Origin: an uncultured Alphaproteobacteria bacterium
Lineage (GTDB): Bacteria; Pseudomonadota; Alphaproteobacteria; RF32; CAG-239
Direction: 5' to 3'
Length of the DNA stretch: 47,184 nucleotides
NCBI GenBank assembly: GCA_900540425.1
Contig: UQFU01000005.1
Location: 1 to 47,184, forward strand
Both the position numbers and the translations under genes were made by a program. Below, in pieces: positions 26,168 to 33,530 of this stretch (position 1 is the stretch's first letter; every line of letters starts with the position of its first letter). The notes under the pieces are model-generated. The model had not been told where the DNA came from. It ran no database searches and worked only from the letters and a program-made list of their open reading frames with translations.

Positions 26168-27329
26168 TTTTTTTTACGTCATTTAAAAGTTCATACGGCG
26201 TCGGCAGATTGGCCGAATAGGCAATACGGATTAAAATCATTTCCAAGGCGTCAATCTGTACCGGGGCAATCGCCAGCTCGCTGATGCCTTTAATCAGCAT
26301 CTGCCAGACTTTGGAAAGAATGGCAATCGAAATTTCCGGGGCCAGCCGTTTGCACAAATCCTTTTCGTTTTCCGAAAGGCTGATTTCATCTGCCGAGCTG
26401 GGAATAATCTTGGCTTTGGCAATCATGTGCGTAATATTGACCAGATCTTGCAAAATCGTCAACGGATTAGCGCCGTTTTTGTATTGTTCCTGAATATTTC
26501 CGAGCAAAGCGTCCGTCTGACCTTTAACCAGCTGCTCAAACAACTCAAAAGTTTGGTTGCGGTCTGCCAGGCCAATCATGTTTTTGACGATTCCCGTTTC
26601 AACTTTTCCGGCGCCGAGCGAAATTGCCTGATCCAGCATTGACAATCCGTCGCGAGCCGAACCGTCTGCGGCTTTGGCAATAATCTGCAAAGCCTCGTTG
26701 TCGGCGGCAATCTGTTCTTTTTCCAGAATCCGTGTAAACAAAGTCATCAGATTTTCAATCGACAAACGCTGCAAATCAAAACGCTGACAACGGGAAAGTA
26801 CCGTAATCGGCACTTTGCGGATTTCGGTAGTGGCAAAAATAAATTTAACGTGCGACGGCGGCTCTTCCAAAGTTTTGAGCAACGCATTAAAAGCGTTTTT
26901 GGAAAGCATGTGAACTTCGTCGATAATATAAATCTTGTACCGCGCATTGGTCGGCTTGTAACGTACCCCGTCCAAAATCTCGCGAATGTCGTCAACGCCG
27001 GTGCGGGACGCCGCGTCAAGCTCCATCACGTCAATATGCCGCCCGGCAGCAATCGCCTGGCAGTTTTCACACACGCCGCAGGGACGGATTGTCGGGCCGC
27101 CTTGACCGTCTTTTCCGGTACAGTTGAGAGCTTTGGCAATAATCCGCGCAGTCGTCGTTTTGCCGATACCGCGAATACCGGTCAGAATATAAGCATGATG
27201 CAGGCGGTTGTTTTTGATGGCATTGGTCAAAGTCTGCACCAAAGCGTCCTGCCCCAGCAGGTCGTCAAACGTCTGCGGACGGTATTTGCGGGCTAAAACC
27301 ACATATTGGCTACTTTTTTCTTCGGACAT
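26070..27329 (-). CDS. dnaX: DNA polymerase III subunit DnaX, N-terminal/gamma-like part
   Basis: DnaX is the motor of the clamp loader. The 419-residue unshifted product has Walker A GIRGIGKTT (51-59), a zinc module (C-x8... CGVCENC), Walker B YIIDEVHML and the sensor region ATTEIRKVPITVLSRCQRFD. It contains clamp-loader domains I-III. After residue about 387 comes GTA-AAA-AAA-AAC, then a 31-residue Ser/Arg-rich tail of no known fold, and TAG immediately after a second A-run (A10). The full tau subunit requires a change into the frame listed at 25586-26167. ffs lies 22 bases upstream. Confidence 0.9.
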   Translation of the reverse strand: MSEEKSSQYVVLARKYRPQTFDDLLGQDALVQTLTNAIKNNRLHHAYILTGIRGIGKTTTARIIAKALNCTGKDGQGGPTIRPCGVCENCQAIAAGRHIDVMELDAASRTGVDDIREILDGVRYKPTNARYKIYIIDEVHMLSKNAFNALLKTLEEPPSHVKFIFATTEIRKVPITVLSRCQRFDLQRLSIENLMTLFTRILEKEQIAADNEALQIIAKAADGSARDGLSMLDQAISLGAGKVETGIVKNMIGLADRNQTFELFEQLVKGQTDALLGNIQEQYKNGANPLTILQDLVNITHMIAKAKIIPSSADEISLSENEKDLCKRLAPEISIAILSKVWQMLIKGISELAIAPVQIDALEMILIRIAYSANLPTPYELLNDVKKNSSLSHASYPCFLSRRTGGFRPPRKRSGGKKK

Positions 27330-27351
27330 GACTTCAACTTAAAAAAATCAA

Positions 27352-27447
27352 CTGGTGGAGAGCCTCTGACCTCAGAAATGCCGTTATGGCTGCTTCCTTC
27401 CGAACCTGACCAGATTGGCGGCGTTCTGACCCAGCGCTCTCCACCAC
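27352..27447 (-). ncRNA. ffs: Signal recognition particle RNA (4.5S, ffs)
   Basis: The minus strand carries the SRP core GGTCAGGTTCGGAAGGAAGC (27409-27390), nearly identical to the 4.5S hairpin that binds Ffh. The ends GTGGTGGAGAG and CTCTCCACCAG pair to form the long stem. At about 96 bases it is the short bacterial form without an Alu domain. It lies directly upstream of dnaX, the usual alphaproteobacterial location. Confidence 0.95.
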
Positions 27448-27496
27448 TAATATTGTCGAAAACCAAACAGAATTCAAGTGAAATTTGACTTATCAG

Positions 27497-28915
27497 CTAA
27501 AATTCTTGTCCTTCTCCGCCATAAATCCGGTTTCCGAAAATTTGCGTTTCTGCTTCGCTTTGGGGCTTTCCGAAAATTTGCGGATGCGAAACCTGATAGC
27601 TTCCGAATTCTTCCCGGTTATAATAATGGCTGTCATCGCCCGAAAACCGTCTTGGAGCCGCGTCAACAACGGCGTCGCCGCCGGAACGGATTTCCATAAT
27701 GTCCAGGCTGTGCTGGTTGCTGCCGTTGGCAAACAAGCGGAAAGTACCGTTAATGCCAATGTAACCGTCAGGATTGGTAATGGCATAATTCAAATCGTCG
27801 CTGTCCTGATATTTTGACAGTGCCGAAGCCAGCGCCACCGCATCATAGGCAAACGAATACAGACTGTTGGGGCGCTCGCCGAACAAATTGGAATATTTGT
27901 TGGAAAAATAAGCGCTCTGATAACGGGACAAAGTCGGATACCAGCTGTTAATAATCATGCTTTCTTTGTTCAGGCTGCTGCTTTCCCAAATTGAGGTGCC
28001 GAGAAATTTGACTTCCGGGGCATAAACGTCATAATAGCCGAACATCGAAATGATTGATTTTAGTTTTGACCCGTATTCAGGAATCAAAACCGCGTCAAAA
28101 CCGGGATCTCCCATTGAATTGGTCGTTTTCAGCTGTTTTAATTGCCGCTGGGCGGAAATATCCCCTTTAGCCGCCAAAGCGGATAAGGCGGCTTTTTTCC
28201 GGTTAAGGGCGGTACTGCGGGTTCCGTAATCGGTCAGCTGTTTGACAATATTGGCAAAGTTTGAAGTGTTGGGGGGATAAAAAGCAATTTTTACGACTTC
28301 AACCTGATTTTGGGCTGCCGAAGCAATGGCCGCTTTAGCCACCGCAATCCCGGTGCTGTTGTCCGGCAGCAAAAGCGCAAACCGGCTGCGCCCCTGCGCA
28401 GCGGCATAAGACATAATCCGGTTGACCTGCTCGTCAATGAGCAGCCCCAAGGTATAAACCGTCGGCTGCAAAACATCTTTGGAAGTTGAAAAGGCGATAA
28501 CCGGAACCCGGTTATAAACCGTTTCTTCGGAAATTGCTCTGACTTCTCCGCTGCTTAACGGGCCGATAATCAGCCGCACCCGTTGTCCGAGGGCATTTTG
28601 AACGGCGGTTCTGGCGCCTTCGGGCGTGCTTTTCGTATCATAAAACTGCAAAATCAATTCCGGGTTTTTAACGTCGTCCATTGCCATCATCGCGGCGTTT
28701 TTCAACCCCTGACCCTGTTTGGCGGCTTTTCCGGTCAAAGGCAACAGCATCCCAACGCGGAAAATGCCTTCTTCGTATTGCGGCGCCAGCCACGTTTCGC
28801 TGAAGTCCAAAGCCTGCTCGGTGCTTCCGCCGCGCAAAACCGGCTTGTTGGAGGAGGCGCATCCGCTCATCATCAGACAAATAAGCAGCAGGTTTAATTT
28901 TTTTAACACTTGCAA
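27497..28915 (-). CDS. LpoA-like penicillin-binding protein activator lipoprotein
   Basis: The 472-residue protein has a lipoprotein signal (LLLICLMMSGC, lipobox Cys at about 19). It then has a periplasmic-binding-protein fold (about 50-430) with IFRVGMLLPLTGKAAKQGQG and RLIIGPLSSGEVRAISEE. This matches the LpoA/YraM C-terminal domain family; the extra N-terminal helical domain of enteric LpoA is absent. It is divergent from rsmI, and in many proteobacteria lpoA-rsmI-yraN are neighbours, which supports the call. Activation of a class A penicillin-binding protein is inferred, and a ligand-binding role is the alternative. Confidence 0.82.
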   Translation of the reverse strand: MQVLKKLNLLLICLMMSGCASSNKPVLRGGSTEQALDFSETWLAPQYEEGIFRVGMLLPLTGKAAKQGQGLKNAAMMAMDDVKNPELILQFYDTKSTPEGARTAVQNALGQRVRLIIGPLSSGEVRAISEETVYNRVPVIAFSTSKDVLQPTVYTLGLLIDEQVNRIMSYAAAQGRSRFALLLPDNSTGIAVAKAAIASAAQNQVEVVKIAFYPPNTSNFANIVKQLTDYGTRSTALNRKKAALSALAAKGDISAQRQLKQLKTTNSMGDPGFDAVLIPEYGSKLKSIISMFGYYDVYAPEVKFLGTSIWESSSLNKESMIINSWYPTLSRYQSAYFSNKYSNLFGERPNSLYSFAYDAVALASALSKYQDSDDLNYAITNPDGYIGINGTFRLFANGSNQHSLDIMEIRSGGDAVVDAAPRRFSGDDSHYYNREEFGSYQVSHPQIFGKPQSEAETQIFGNRIYGGEGQEF

Positions 28916-28993
28916 TTTTCCTTAAAAAGCATCATTAATCAACTAATACTTAGATTTAGAATAAAAAACGCAGATTGTAAAGAGCAGAGATAC

Positions 28994-29842
28994 ATGAAAA
29001 AAGGTTTATACATTGTCGCCACGCCGATCGGCAACCTCGGCGACATCTCCCCCCGGGCCGTCGAAACGCTGGCGGCTGCTGACCTGATAGCCTGCGAAGA
29101 TACGCGCATAACCAAAAAGCTTTTTTCTCTTTTGGGCATCAGCCTCAAAAAAAGATTCGTCACCCTTCACGATCATAATGAGCACGAACACGCGCAAATC
29201 CTGATTGATGCCGTCAATCGGGAGGGCTTGGCCGTCGCTCTGGTCAGCGATGCCGGTTCGCCGCTGATCTCCGACCCCGGATACAAGCTGATTCGCGCTT
29301 GCCGGGAACAAGGGGTGGAAATTTTTACTCTTCCCGGCTGCTGTGCCCTGATTTGCGCTTTGCAGCTCTCCGGACTGCCGACCAACCGCTTTATGTTTGC
29401 CGGTTTTATTCCCAACAAAGACAAAGCCCGGGCAGAAACCTTTGCCGCCCTGAAAGATTTGGACGCCACCCTGGTTTTTTATGAAACGGCGCCGCGGATT
29501 CTCAAAACGCTGGCCGCTGCCCGGGAGATTTTCGGCAGCCGCGAAATGGCCGTCGTCCGCGAAATCAGCAAAATTTATGAAGAAACCGTTTCCGGCACGC
29601 CCGACAAAATCATTCAGGCTTTCTCGGCCAAAGAACCCAAAGGCGAGATGGTGTTTATGGTTGCGCCGCCTTCAGAAACCGCTGCCGCAGAATTGGACAT
29701 AGATTCTCTGCTGCGGGAGAAATTGTCTCGGCTTCCGCTCAAAACGGCGGTCAAAGAACTGGTTGAACAATATGGCCTCAATAAAAATGAAATTTATGCT
29801 CTGGCGTTGAAAATTAAAGATGAACCCAACCAATTATCATAA
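28994..29842 (+). CDS. rsmI: 16S rRNA 2'-O-methyltransferase RsmI
   Basis: RsmI methylates the ribose of C1402 of 16S rRNA. The 282 residues begin MKKGLYIVATPIGNLGDISP and contain CEDTRITKKLFSLLGI, LVSDAGSPLISDPGYKLI and the GEMVFMVAPP block of the tetrapyrrole methylase family. ATG 28994 matches the family start; in-frame codons further upstream would add an unrelated leader. The stop overlaps yraN by 23 bases. Confidence 0.95.
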   Translation: MKKGLYIVATPIGNLGDISPRAVETLAAADLIACEDTRITKKLFSLLGISLKKRFVTLHDHNEHEHAQILIDAVNREGLAVALVSDAGSPLISDPGYKLIRACREQGVEIFTLPGCCALICALQLSGLPTNRFMFAGFIPNKDKARAETFAALKDLDATLVFYETAPRILKTLAAAREIFGSREMAVVREISKIYEETVSGTPDKIIQAFSAKEPKGEMVFMVAPPSETAAAELDIDSLLREKLSRLPLKTAVKELVEQYGLNKNEIYALALKIKDEPNQLS

Positions 29843-30185
29843 CGGCCGCCTTGCCGAATTTTGCGCCCGGTTGTGGCTGCGCTGCAAAGGCTATCGCATC
29901 ATTGCCGTCAATTATAAAACCGGCCGCGGAACCAAAGCCGGAGAAATAGATTTTATCGCCTGTCGGGGCAAAACGCTGGTTTTTGCCGAAGTCAAAAAAC
30001 GCCGAACGCTTGATAATGCCGCTTATTCAATTCTTCCGGCCCAGCAAAAAAGAATTGTCCGCGGCGCCGAGGCTTTTTTGCAAAAATATCCGCAGTATCG
30101 GGATTATAGAATGCGCTTTGACGCGGTACTGGTGTCTTTTCCTTTGCGGATTCGCCATATTGAAAACGCCTGGACTTCTTGGTAA
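29820..30185 (+). CDS. yraN: UPF0102 family nuclease-fold protein YraN
   Basis: The 121-residue protein has a restriction-endonuclease-like core: GYRIIAVNYKTGRGTKAGEI, then DFIACRGKTLVFAEVKKR. The EID and EVK residues would bind metal. It lies after rsmI with a 23-base overlap, the classical order. The cellular role is unknown across the family. Confidence 0.93.
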   Translation: MNPTNYHNGRLAEFCARLWLRCKGYRIIAVNYKTGRGTKAGEIDFIACRGKTLVFAEVKKRRTLDNAAYSILPAQQKRIVRGAEAFLQKYPQYRDYRMRFDAVLVSFPLRIRHIENAWTSW

Positions 30186-30195
30186 AAAATTTCCC

Positions 30196-30223
30196 TTGCA
30201 ATTTTGGCCTGTTGCTTTATCCT
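30196..30223 (+). promoter_or_regulatory. Promoter of the structured RNA
   Basis: TTGCAA at 30196-30201 and TATCCT at 30218-30223 are 16 bases apart. The expected start is near 30230, just before the structured region. The same -35 word occurs before mnmG. Confidence 0.55.
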
Positions 30224-30229
30224 AATCCT

Positions 30230-30366
30230 CGCAGTTCAGAGATGGGCTGCGGTGTCTCAAAAACATCTTAATGGTAAAAATCCACTTTGGTGGAGTGCAC
30301 GATATAAGCCTGTTGCAGGTCGAATAAGTGTGACTGTACCATTACAGTTTTTGAGCTCCACCGCCG
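30230..30366 (+). ncRNA. Structured RNA, 6S-like or attenuator leader
   Basis: A long irregular hairpin is built from three nested paired blocks: GCGGTG/CACCGC (30249-30254 with 30359-30364), CTCAAAAAC/GTTTTTGAG (30256-30264 with 30347-30355) and TAATGGTA/TACCATTA (30269-30276 with 30337-30344). They enclose a large inner region with two small hairpins. A closing stem around a large internal bubble and a length near 140 bases suit 6S RNA, and the GCTGCGGTGT segment recalls it, but I cannot confirm the family. The CACCGC strand is also part of the terminator that follows, so a leader that controls the next gene is an alternative. Confidence 0.5.
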
Positions 30367-30394
30367 TTCTTTTTAGAATTGGCGGTTTTGTTTT
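30360..30394 (+). terminator. Terminator sharing a strand with the RNA stem
   Basis: ACCGCC (30360-30365) pairs with GGCGGT (30381-30386), with a T-rich tail. The first strand overlaps CACCGC of the RNA closing stem, so the two folds compete. Confidence 0.7.
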
Positions 30395-30420
30395 AACTTA
30401 ACAAAACGGGAGCTGAAAAT

Positions 30421-30684
30421 ATGATTGTAAAAAAATTCACCTATCGGGAAGTCTGCCGGGCTTTAGGTCTGGAGTTGATGAAACTGCGCTGGGAATACCG
30501 GGTCAAACTTAAACATGCCGCCCACTTGGCCGGCATGGATTTCAAAAAGGCCGATGCCGCCGAAATCGGGCGCGGTGTCGGTGAAAGAAACATCCAACGT
30601 TTGCTCAGGCTGTATGACGCCGATATCAACATTGAGCTAATACGCCGCAATCCTGAAAAAATTTCGCTTCATAAGGCCAGGTGA
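30421..30684 (+). CDS. Small basic protein, possible helix-turn-helix
   Basis: The 87-residue product is basic and helical (MIVKKFTYREVCRALGLELM, KHAAHLAGMDFKKADAAEIG, NIQRLLRLYDADINIELI). The pattern suggests a compact DNA-binding domain in which AHLAGMDFKKADAAEIG could be a helix-turn-helix, but I do not recognise the family. GGGAGCTG precedes the ATG. It follows the structured RNA and its terminator by about 26 bases, so its expression may depend on read-through. A clean terminator closes it. Confidence 0.55.
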   Translation: MIVKKFTYREVCRALGLELMKLRWEYRVKLKHAAHLAGMDFKKADAAEIGRGVGERNIQRLLRLYDADINIELIRRNPEKISLHKAR

Positions 30685-30712
30685 AAAAAGCCCCTCATTT
30701 GAGGGGCTTTAA
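30685..30712. terminator. Bidirectional terminator
   Basis: AAAGCCCCTC pairs with GAGGGGCTTT around ATTT. A and T tracts flank both sides, so it can end the plus-strand small gene and the minus-strand gene that starts at 30966. Confidence 0.88.
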
Positions 30713-30714
30713 TT

Positions 30715-30966
30715 CTATGCGGTTTCAGTCTTTTTCAGATCGGCCTTGGTATAGCAATTACAATGGCAAACGCCTTTTTCTTCAATATCCTTGCGGCATT
30801 GTTCGGAAATGCAATAACGGGCAGGATTATTGCCGTCGCAGGGGCAGCGCTGCCATTCGTTTTCGCCAAACATCATGCTTTTAGCCTTGGCAATTTTTTC
30901 AACGTTTTTGGTGGTGGTGTAGCCGGCTTCGGTACATCTTTGAATCATGTTTTCTAAAATACTCAT
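30715..30966 (-). CDS. Small FTR-like iron-sulfur protein
   Basis: The 83-residue protein contains RCPCDGNNPARYCISEQC followed after eight residues by GVCHCNCY. The CPC ... CHC order with six spaced cysteines matches the catalytic subunit of ferredoxin:thioredoxin reductase, which holds a 4Fe-4S cluster next to a redox disulfide. Plant-type partners are not expected here, so this is an FTR-like homologue of unknown role. I chose ATG 30966-30964 (MSILENMIQRC) because AGAGAG precedes it and it clears the parB stop by 16 bases. It may be the last gene of the rsmG-parA-parB transcript. Confidence 0.72.
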   Translation of the reverse strand: MSILENMIQRCTEAGYTTTKNVEKIAKAKSMMFGENEWQRCPCDGNNPARYCISEQCRKDIEEKGVCHCNCYTKADLKKTETA

Positions 30967-30982
30967 GTTTTTCTCTCTTTTG

Positions 30983-32002
30983 TTAATCAATCATTTTAAT
31001 CGTGAATTTTCCGGTTTCTCCGGCCGTTTCCGGAGCTTTAAATACAGTGTTCGAAGAAGACAGGGTTTCATTCTGACGTTTGCTCTCCAAAATATTCAAA
31101 ATCATGTCCAGTTCGGCTACGGATCCATATTGCATAACAACTTTGCCGCCGCCCTGTTTGCTGGGGGTGATTTTGATACGCAGACCGAGTTTCTTAATCA
31201 GGTCTTTTTCAATTTCGGCCAAGTCTTCATCTTTTGCCGCCGTTTTTTTGGTTTCGGGTTTGCGGCCTTCTTTCAGCTTTGCCACCAAATCTTCAACCTG
31301 CCGGACGCTCAGGCCTTTTTCAATAATCTGTTTGGCCAAAGCCTCAGCATTGTCCAACCCAACCAGCGCACGGGCATGGCCGGCCGAAAGCTTGCCTTCC
31401 TTAATCATCGTTTTAACCCTTTCCGGCAAAGAAAGCAAACGTAAAATATTGGCTATATGGCTGCGCGATTTTCCGACAATTTGCGACAAGGCTTCCTGGG
31501 TATGTGAGAATTCCTCAATCAATCTCTGCAGGCCTTCGGCCTCTTCAATAGCAGAAAGATTTTCACGCAGCAGGTTTTCAACCAGCGCAACTTCCAAGAC
31601 TTCCTGGTCGGTAAATTCTTTTTCAATAACCGGAATTTTATCCAAGCCGGCCAGTTTAGCAGCCCGCCAGCGTCTTTCGCCGGCAATGATTTCATACTTA
31701 TCACCAAGGCGGCGAACCAAAAGCGGCTGGAGTACCCCTTTTTCCCGGATTGAGGCGGCGAGGGAGTTTAAGGCTTCTTCGTCAAACTCGGTACGTGGCT
31801 GATATTTTCCCGGTGCCAGGCGGGAAACTTCGACCATTGTATCAGCCTGCGGGGGTGTCCCGCTTTCCAATTCCAGGCTAATGTCGGCATCTTCGCCGAG
31901 CAATGCCCCCAAACCGCGCCCCAGGCTTTTGCGTTTATTATGGCTGGCGGAGGCGCTATTTTCGTCTTTGCCGAGCAGAGCATCCAATTCATTATCAATC
32001 AT
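30983..32002 (-). CDS. parB: Chromosome-partitioning protein ParB
   Basis: ParB binds parS, spreads as a CTP-dependent clamp and directs segregation of the origin region. The 339-residue protein has the N-terminal LGRGLGALLGEDAD segment (ParA-contact region) and the CTPase box GERRWRAAKLAGL. The helix-turn-helix is SQIVGKSRSHIANILRLLSL, and a C-terminal dimer domain follows. ATG 32002 overlaps the parA stop (ATGA). Two perfect parS sites lie within 8 kb. Near its end it contains one copy of the TTTAAATACRGYGTT motif. Confidence 0.96.
   Translation of the reverse strand: MIDNELDALLGKDENSASASHNKRKSLGRGLGALLGEDADISLELESGTPPQADTMVEVSRLAPGKYQPRTEFDEEALNSLAASIREKGVLQPLLVRRLGDKYEIIAGERRWRAAKLAGLDKIPVIEKEFTDQEVLEVALVENLLRENLSAIEEAEGLQRLIEEFSHTQEALSQIVGKSRSHIANILRLLSLPERVKTMIKEGKLSAGHARALVGLDNAEALAKQIIEKGLSVRQVEDLVAKLKEGRKPETKKTAAKDEDLAEIEKDLIKKLGLRIKITPSKQGGGKVVMQYGSVAELDMILNILESKRQNETLSSSNTVFKAPETAGETGKFTIKMID
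31037..31051 (+). repeat. TTTAAATACRGYGTT motif, copy 1 (in parB)
   Basis: TTTAAATACAGTGTT. Read on the coding strand it encodes NTVFK in frame. Confidence 0.75.
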
Positions 32003-32775
32003 GCGGCAATTTCCTTTTCTCTTTTCAGTACTTCTCCGGTGAGGCTGATATAAGCCTGTGAACCCGGACATTTAAAATCATACAACAAAACCGGCTTTCC
32101 GTGTGACGGCGCTTCGGAAATTCTGACATTACGAGGAATTACGGTATTATAAACCTTTTTGCCGAAAAAGCTTCTGACATCGTCTTCAACCATTTGCGAC
32201 AGATTATTGCGGCGGTCATACATCGTCAGCACGACACCCTGTAATTCCAAAGCCGGATTAAAGTTTTTCTTAATCAGGTTAATATTGCGGATCAGGTCGG
32301 TAATCCCTTCCAATGCCAGAAATTCGCATTGCAGCGGAACAATCACGGCATTGGCGGCGACCAGGGCGTTAATCGTTACCAGGCTCAATGACGGCGGGCA
32401 GTCAATCAGCACATAATCATAATTGACAGCATCACGCATTAAAGCCCGTTTGAGTGCAAATTCGCGGTTTTCCATGTCGACAAGCTCGATTTCGGCCGCA
32501 GCCAGATCCGGCGATGACGGAACCAGAGAAAAGTTCGGAATCTCGGTCCAGACAACCGCTTCCGACAATTTGCGCTCGCCAATCAAAACCTCATACGACG
32601 AAGCCATACGCCCGCGTTTGTTTATTCCCATGGAGGTAGAGGCATTTCCCTGCGGATCAAGATCAATTACCAATACCTTTTTGCCGGCGGCGGCCATGGC
32701 CGTGGCAACGTTAATGGTGGTGGTAGTTTTTCCAACACCGCCTTTGCGATTGGCTATTGCAATAATTCTAGGCAT
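31999..32775 (-). CDS. parA: Chromosome-partitioning ATPase ParA
   Basis: ParA forms an ATP-dependent gradient on the nucleoid that pulls ParB-parS complexes. The 258 residues have the deviant Walker A KGGVGKTTT (11-19), DLDPQGNASTSMGI and the DYVLIDCPPSLSLVTINAL block. It overlaps rsmG by 8 bases and parB by 4. It is the chromosomal type found near the origin, distinct from FlhG at 13.9 kb. Confidence 0.96.
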   Translation of the reverse strand: MPRIIAIANRKGGVGKTTTTINVATAMAAAGKKVLVIDLDPQGNASTSMGINKRGRMASSYEVLIGERKLSEAVVWTEIPNFSLVPSSPDLAAAEIELVDMENREFALKRALMRDAVNYDYVLIDCPPSLSLVTINALVAANAVIVPLQCEFLALEGITDLIRNINLIKKNFNPALELQGVVLTMYDRRNNLSQMVEDDVRSFFGKKVYNTVIPRNVRISEAPSHGKPVLLYDFKCPGSQAYISLTGEVLKREKEIAA

Positions 32776-33397
32776 GTTTTTCTCCCTTATGGTGTAAACC
32801 GGTTATAACTAAAATAACGCCGTCATCACTTTCCTGATTGGGCAATATTTCAAGATCAAACTCCCATTCATTCCGAGCTGTATTCAACTCCTGTTCATAG
32901 CTGCGCCCTTTCAGGAAAATCAATTTGGTTTTCTTTCCGCAGAAGGGGCGGGCGTATTTCAACAAGTCGGGCAAGGCACACATGGCTCTTGAGGTAATGG
33001 CGTCGGCAATTTGCGGACGAATATTTTCTATTCGCTCATTAATGATTTCGACATTAGCACCGGTCAATTCCTTTACCGTATTTAAATACAGCGTTTTCTT
33101 CTTAATACTTTCCACTAATTTAAATTTTAAATACGGCGTTTCAGACTTAGCCATAACCGCCAGCACCATTCCCGGAAACCCTGCACCGGAGCCAAAATCA
33201 TACACGACTTTGGCATTTTCCGGCAGTAAAGAAAAGAGCTGCATCGAGTCCAAAAAATGACGTTTCCAAGCTTCCGGCAGCGAGTTTTTGCTTACCAGAT
33301 TCATCTTTTGCTGCCACTCGCAAAGAGAAGCTTCATAAGCCTTCAGGAGGTTAAGTGTTTCACGTGAAACATTATATTTTTGCTCGGTATTTTTCAT
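32768..33397 (-). CDS. rsmG: 16S rRNA guanine-N7 methyltransferase RsmG
   Basis: RsmG methylates G527 of 16S rRNA. The 209 residues contain the SAM-binding segment VYDFGSGAGFPGMVLAV and AITSRAMCALPDLLKYA. The N-terminal NVSRET peptide is encoded by a perfect parS site. Two copies of the TTTAAATACRGYGTT motif are also inside it. It is the first gene of the rsmG-parA-parB group. The usual upstream neighbour mnmG is displaced by 5.5 kb of other genes. Confidence 0.96.
   Translation of the reverse strand: MKNTEQKYNVSRETLNLLKAYEASLCEWQQKMNLVSKNSLPEAWKRHFLDSMQLFSLLPENAKVVYDFGSGAGFPGMVLAVMAKSETPYLKFKLVESIKKKTLYLNTVKELTGANVEIINERIENIRPQIADAITSRAMCALPDLLKYARPFCGKKTKLIFLKGRSYEQELNTARNEWEFDLEILPNQESDDGVILVITGLHHKGEKHA
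33081..33095 (+). repeat. TTTAAATACRGYGTT motif, copy 2 (in rsmG)
   Basis: TTTAAATACAGCGTT. The coding strand encodes TLYLN, a different reading frame from copy 1. The first nine bases also form a palindrome with the preceding CGTATTTAAA. Confidence 0.75.
33126..33140 (+). repeat. TTTAAATACRGYGTT motif, copy 3 (in rsmG)
   Basis: TTTAAATACGGCGTT. The coding strand encodes TPYLK. It lies 45 bases from copy 2. Confidence 0.75.
33356..33371. promoter_or_regulatory. parS site 1 (in rsmG)
   Basis: TGTTTCACGTGAAACA is a perfect 16-base palindrome equal to the widely conserved parS. It encodes NVSRET at residues 9-14 of RsmG. ParB is encoded 1.4 kb away. Confidence 0.96.
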
Positions 33398-33461
33398 ACC
33401 TAAATTTATATAATTTTATTTAAAAATTTAAAACCAAAATAACCGAGTTATAAACACGATT

Positions 33462-33476
33462 TTAAAAATGTTTTAA
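33462..33476. promoter_or_regulatory. CtrA-type box upstream of rsmG-parA-parB
   Basis: TTAA-AAATGTT-TTAA fits the full CtrA consensus and lies about 65 bases before the rsmG start. The region is very AT-rich, so a chance match is possible. Confidence 0.4.
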
Positions 33477-33530
33477 ATTCAAAAAGTTAAACACCATTTC
33501 TTGACTCTAATCCTTAGCATTTTTAAGGAA

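Noticed and set aside
26070..26175. E. coli-type -1 frameshift as the route to tau
   Set aside because: A -1 shift at A9 gives CTC-TAG, an immediate stop. The tau frame needs +1 or loss of one A.
33398..33530. AT-rich gap before rsmG as an alternative origin
   Set aside because: It has no perfect DnaA box (only TTATAAACA) and is 133 bases long; the rho-coaE gap is much stronger.
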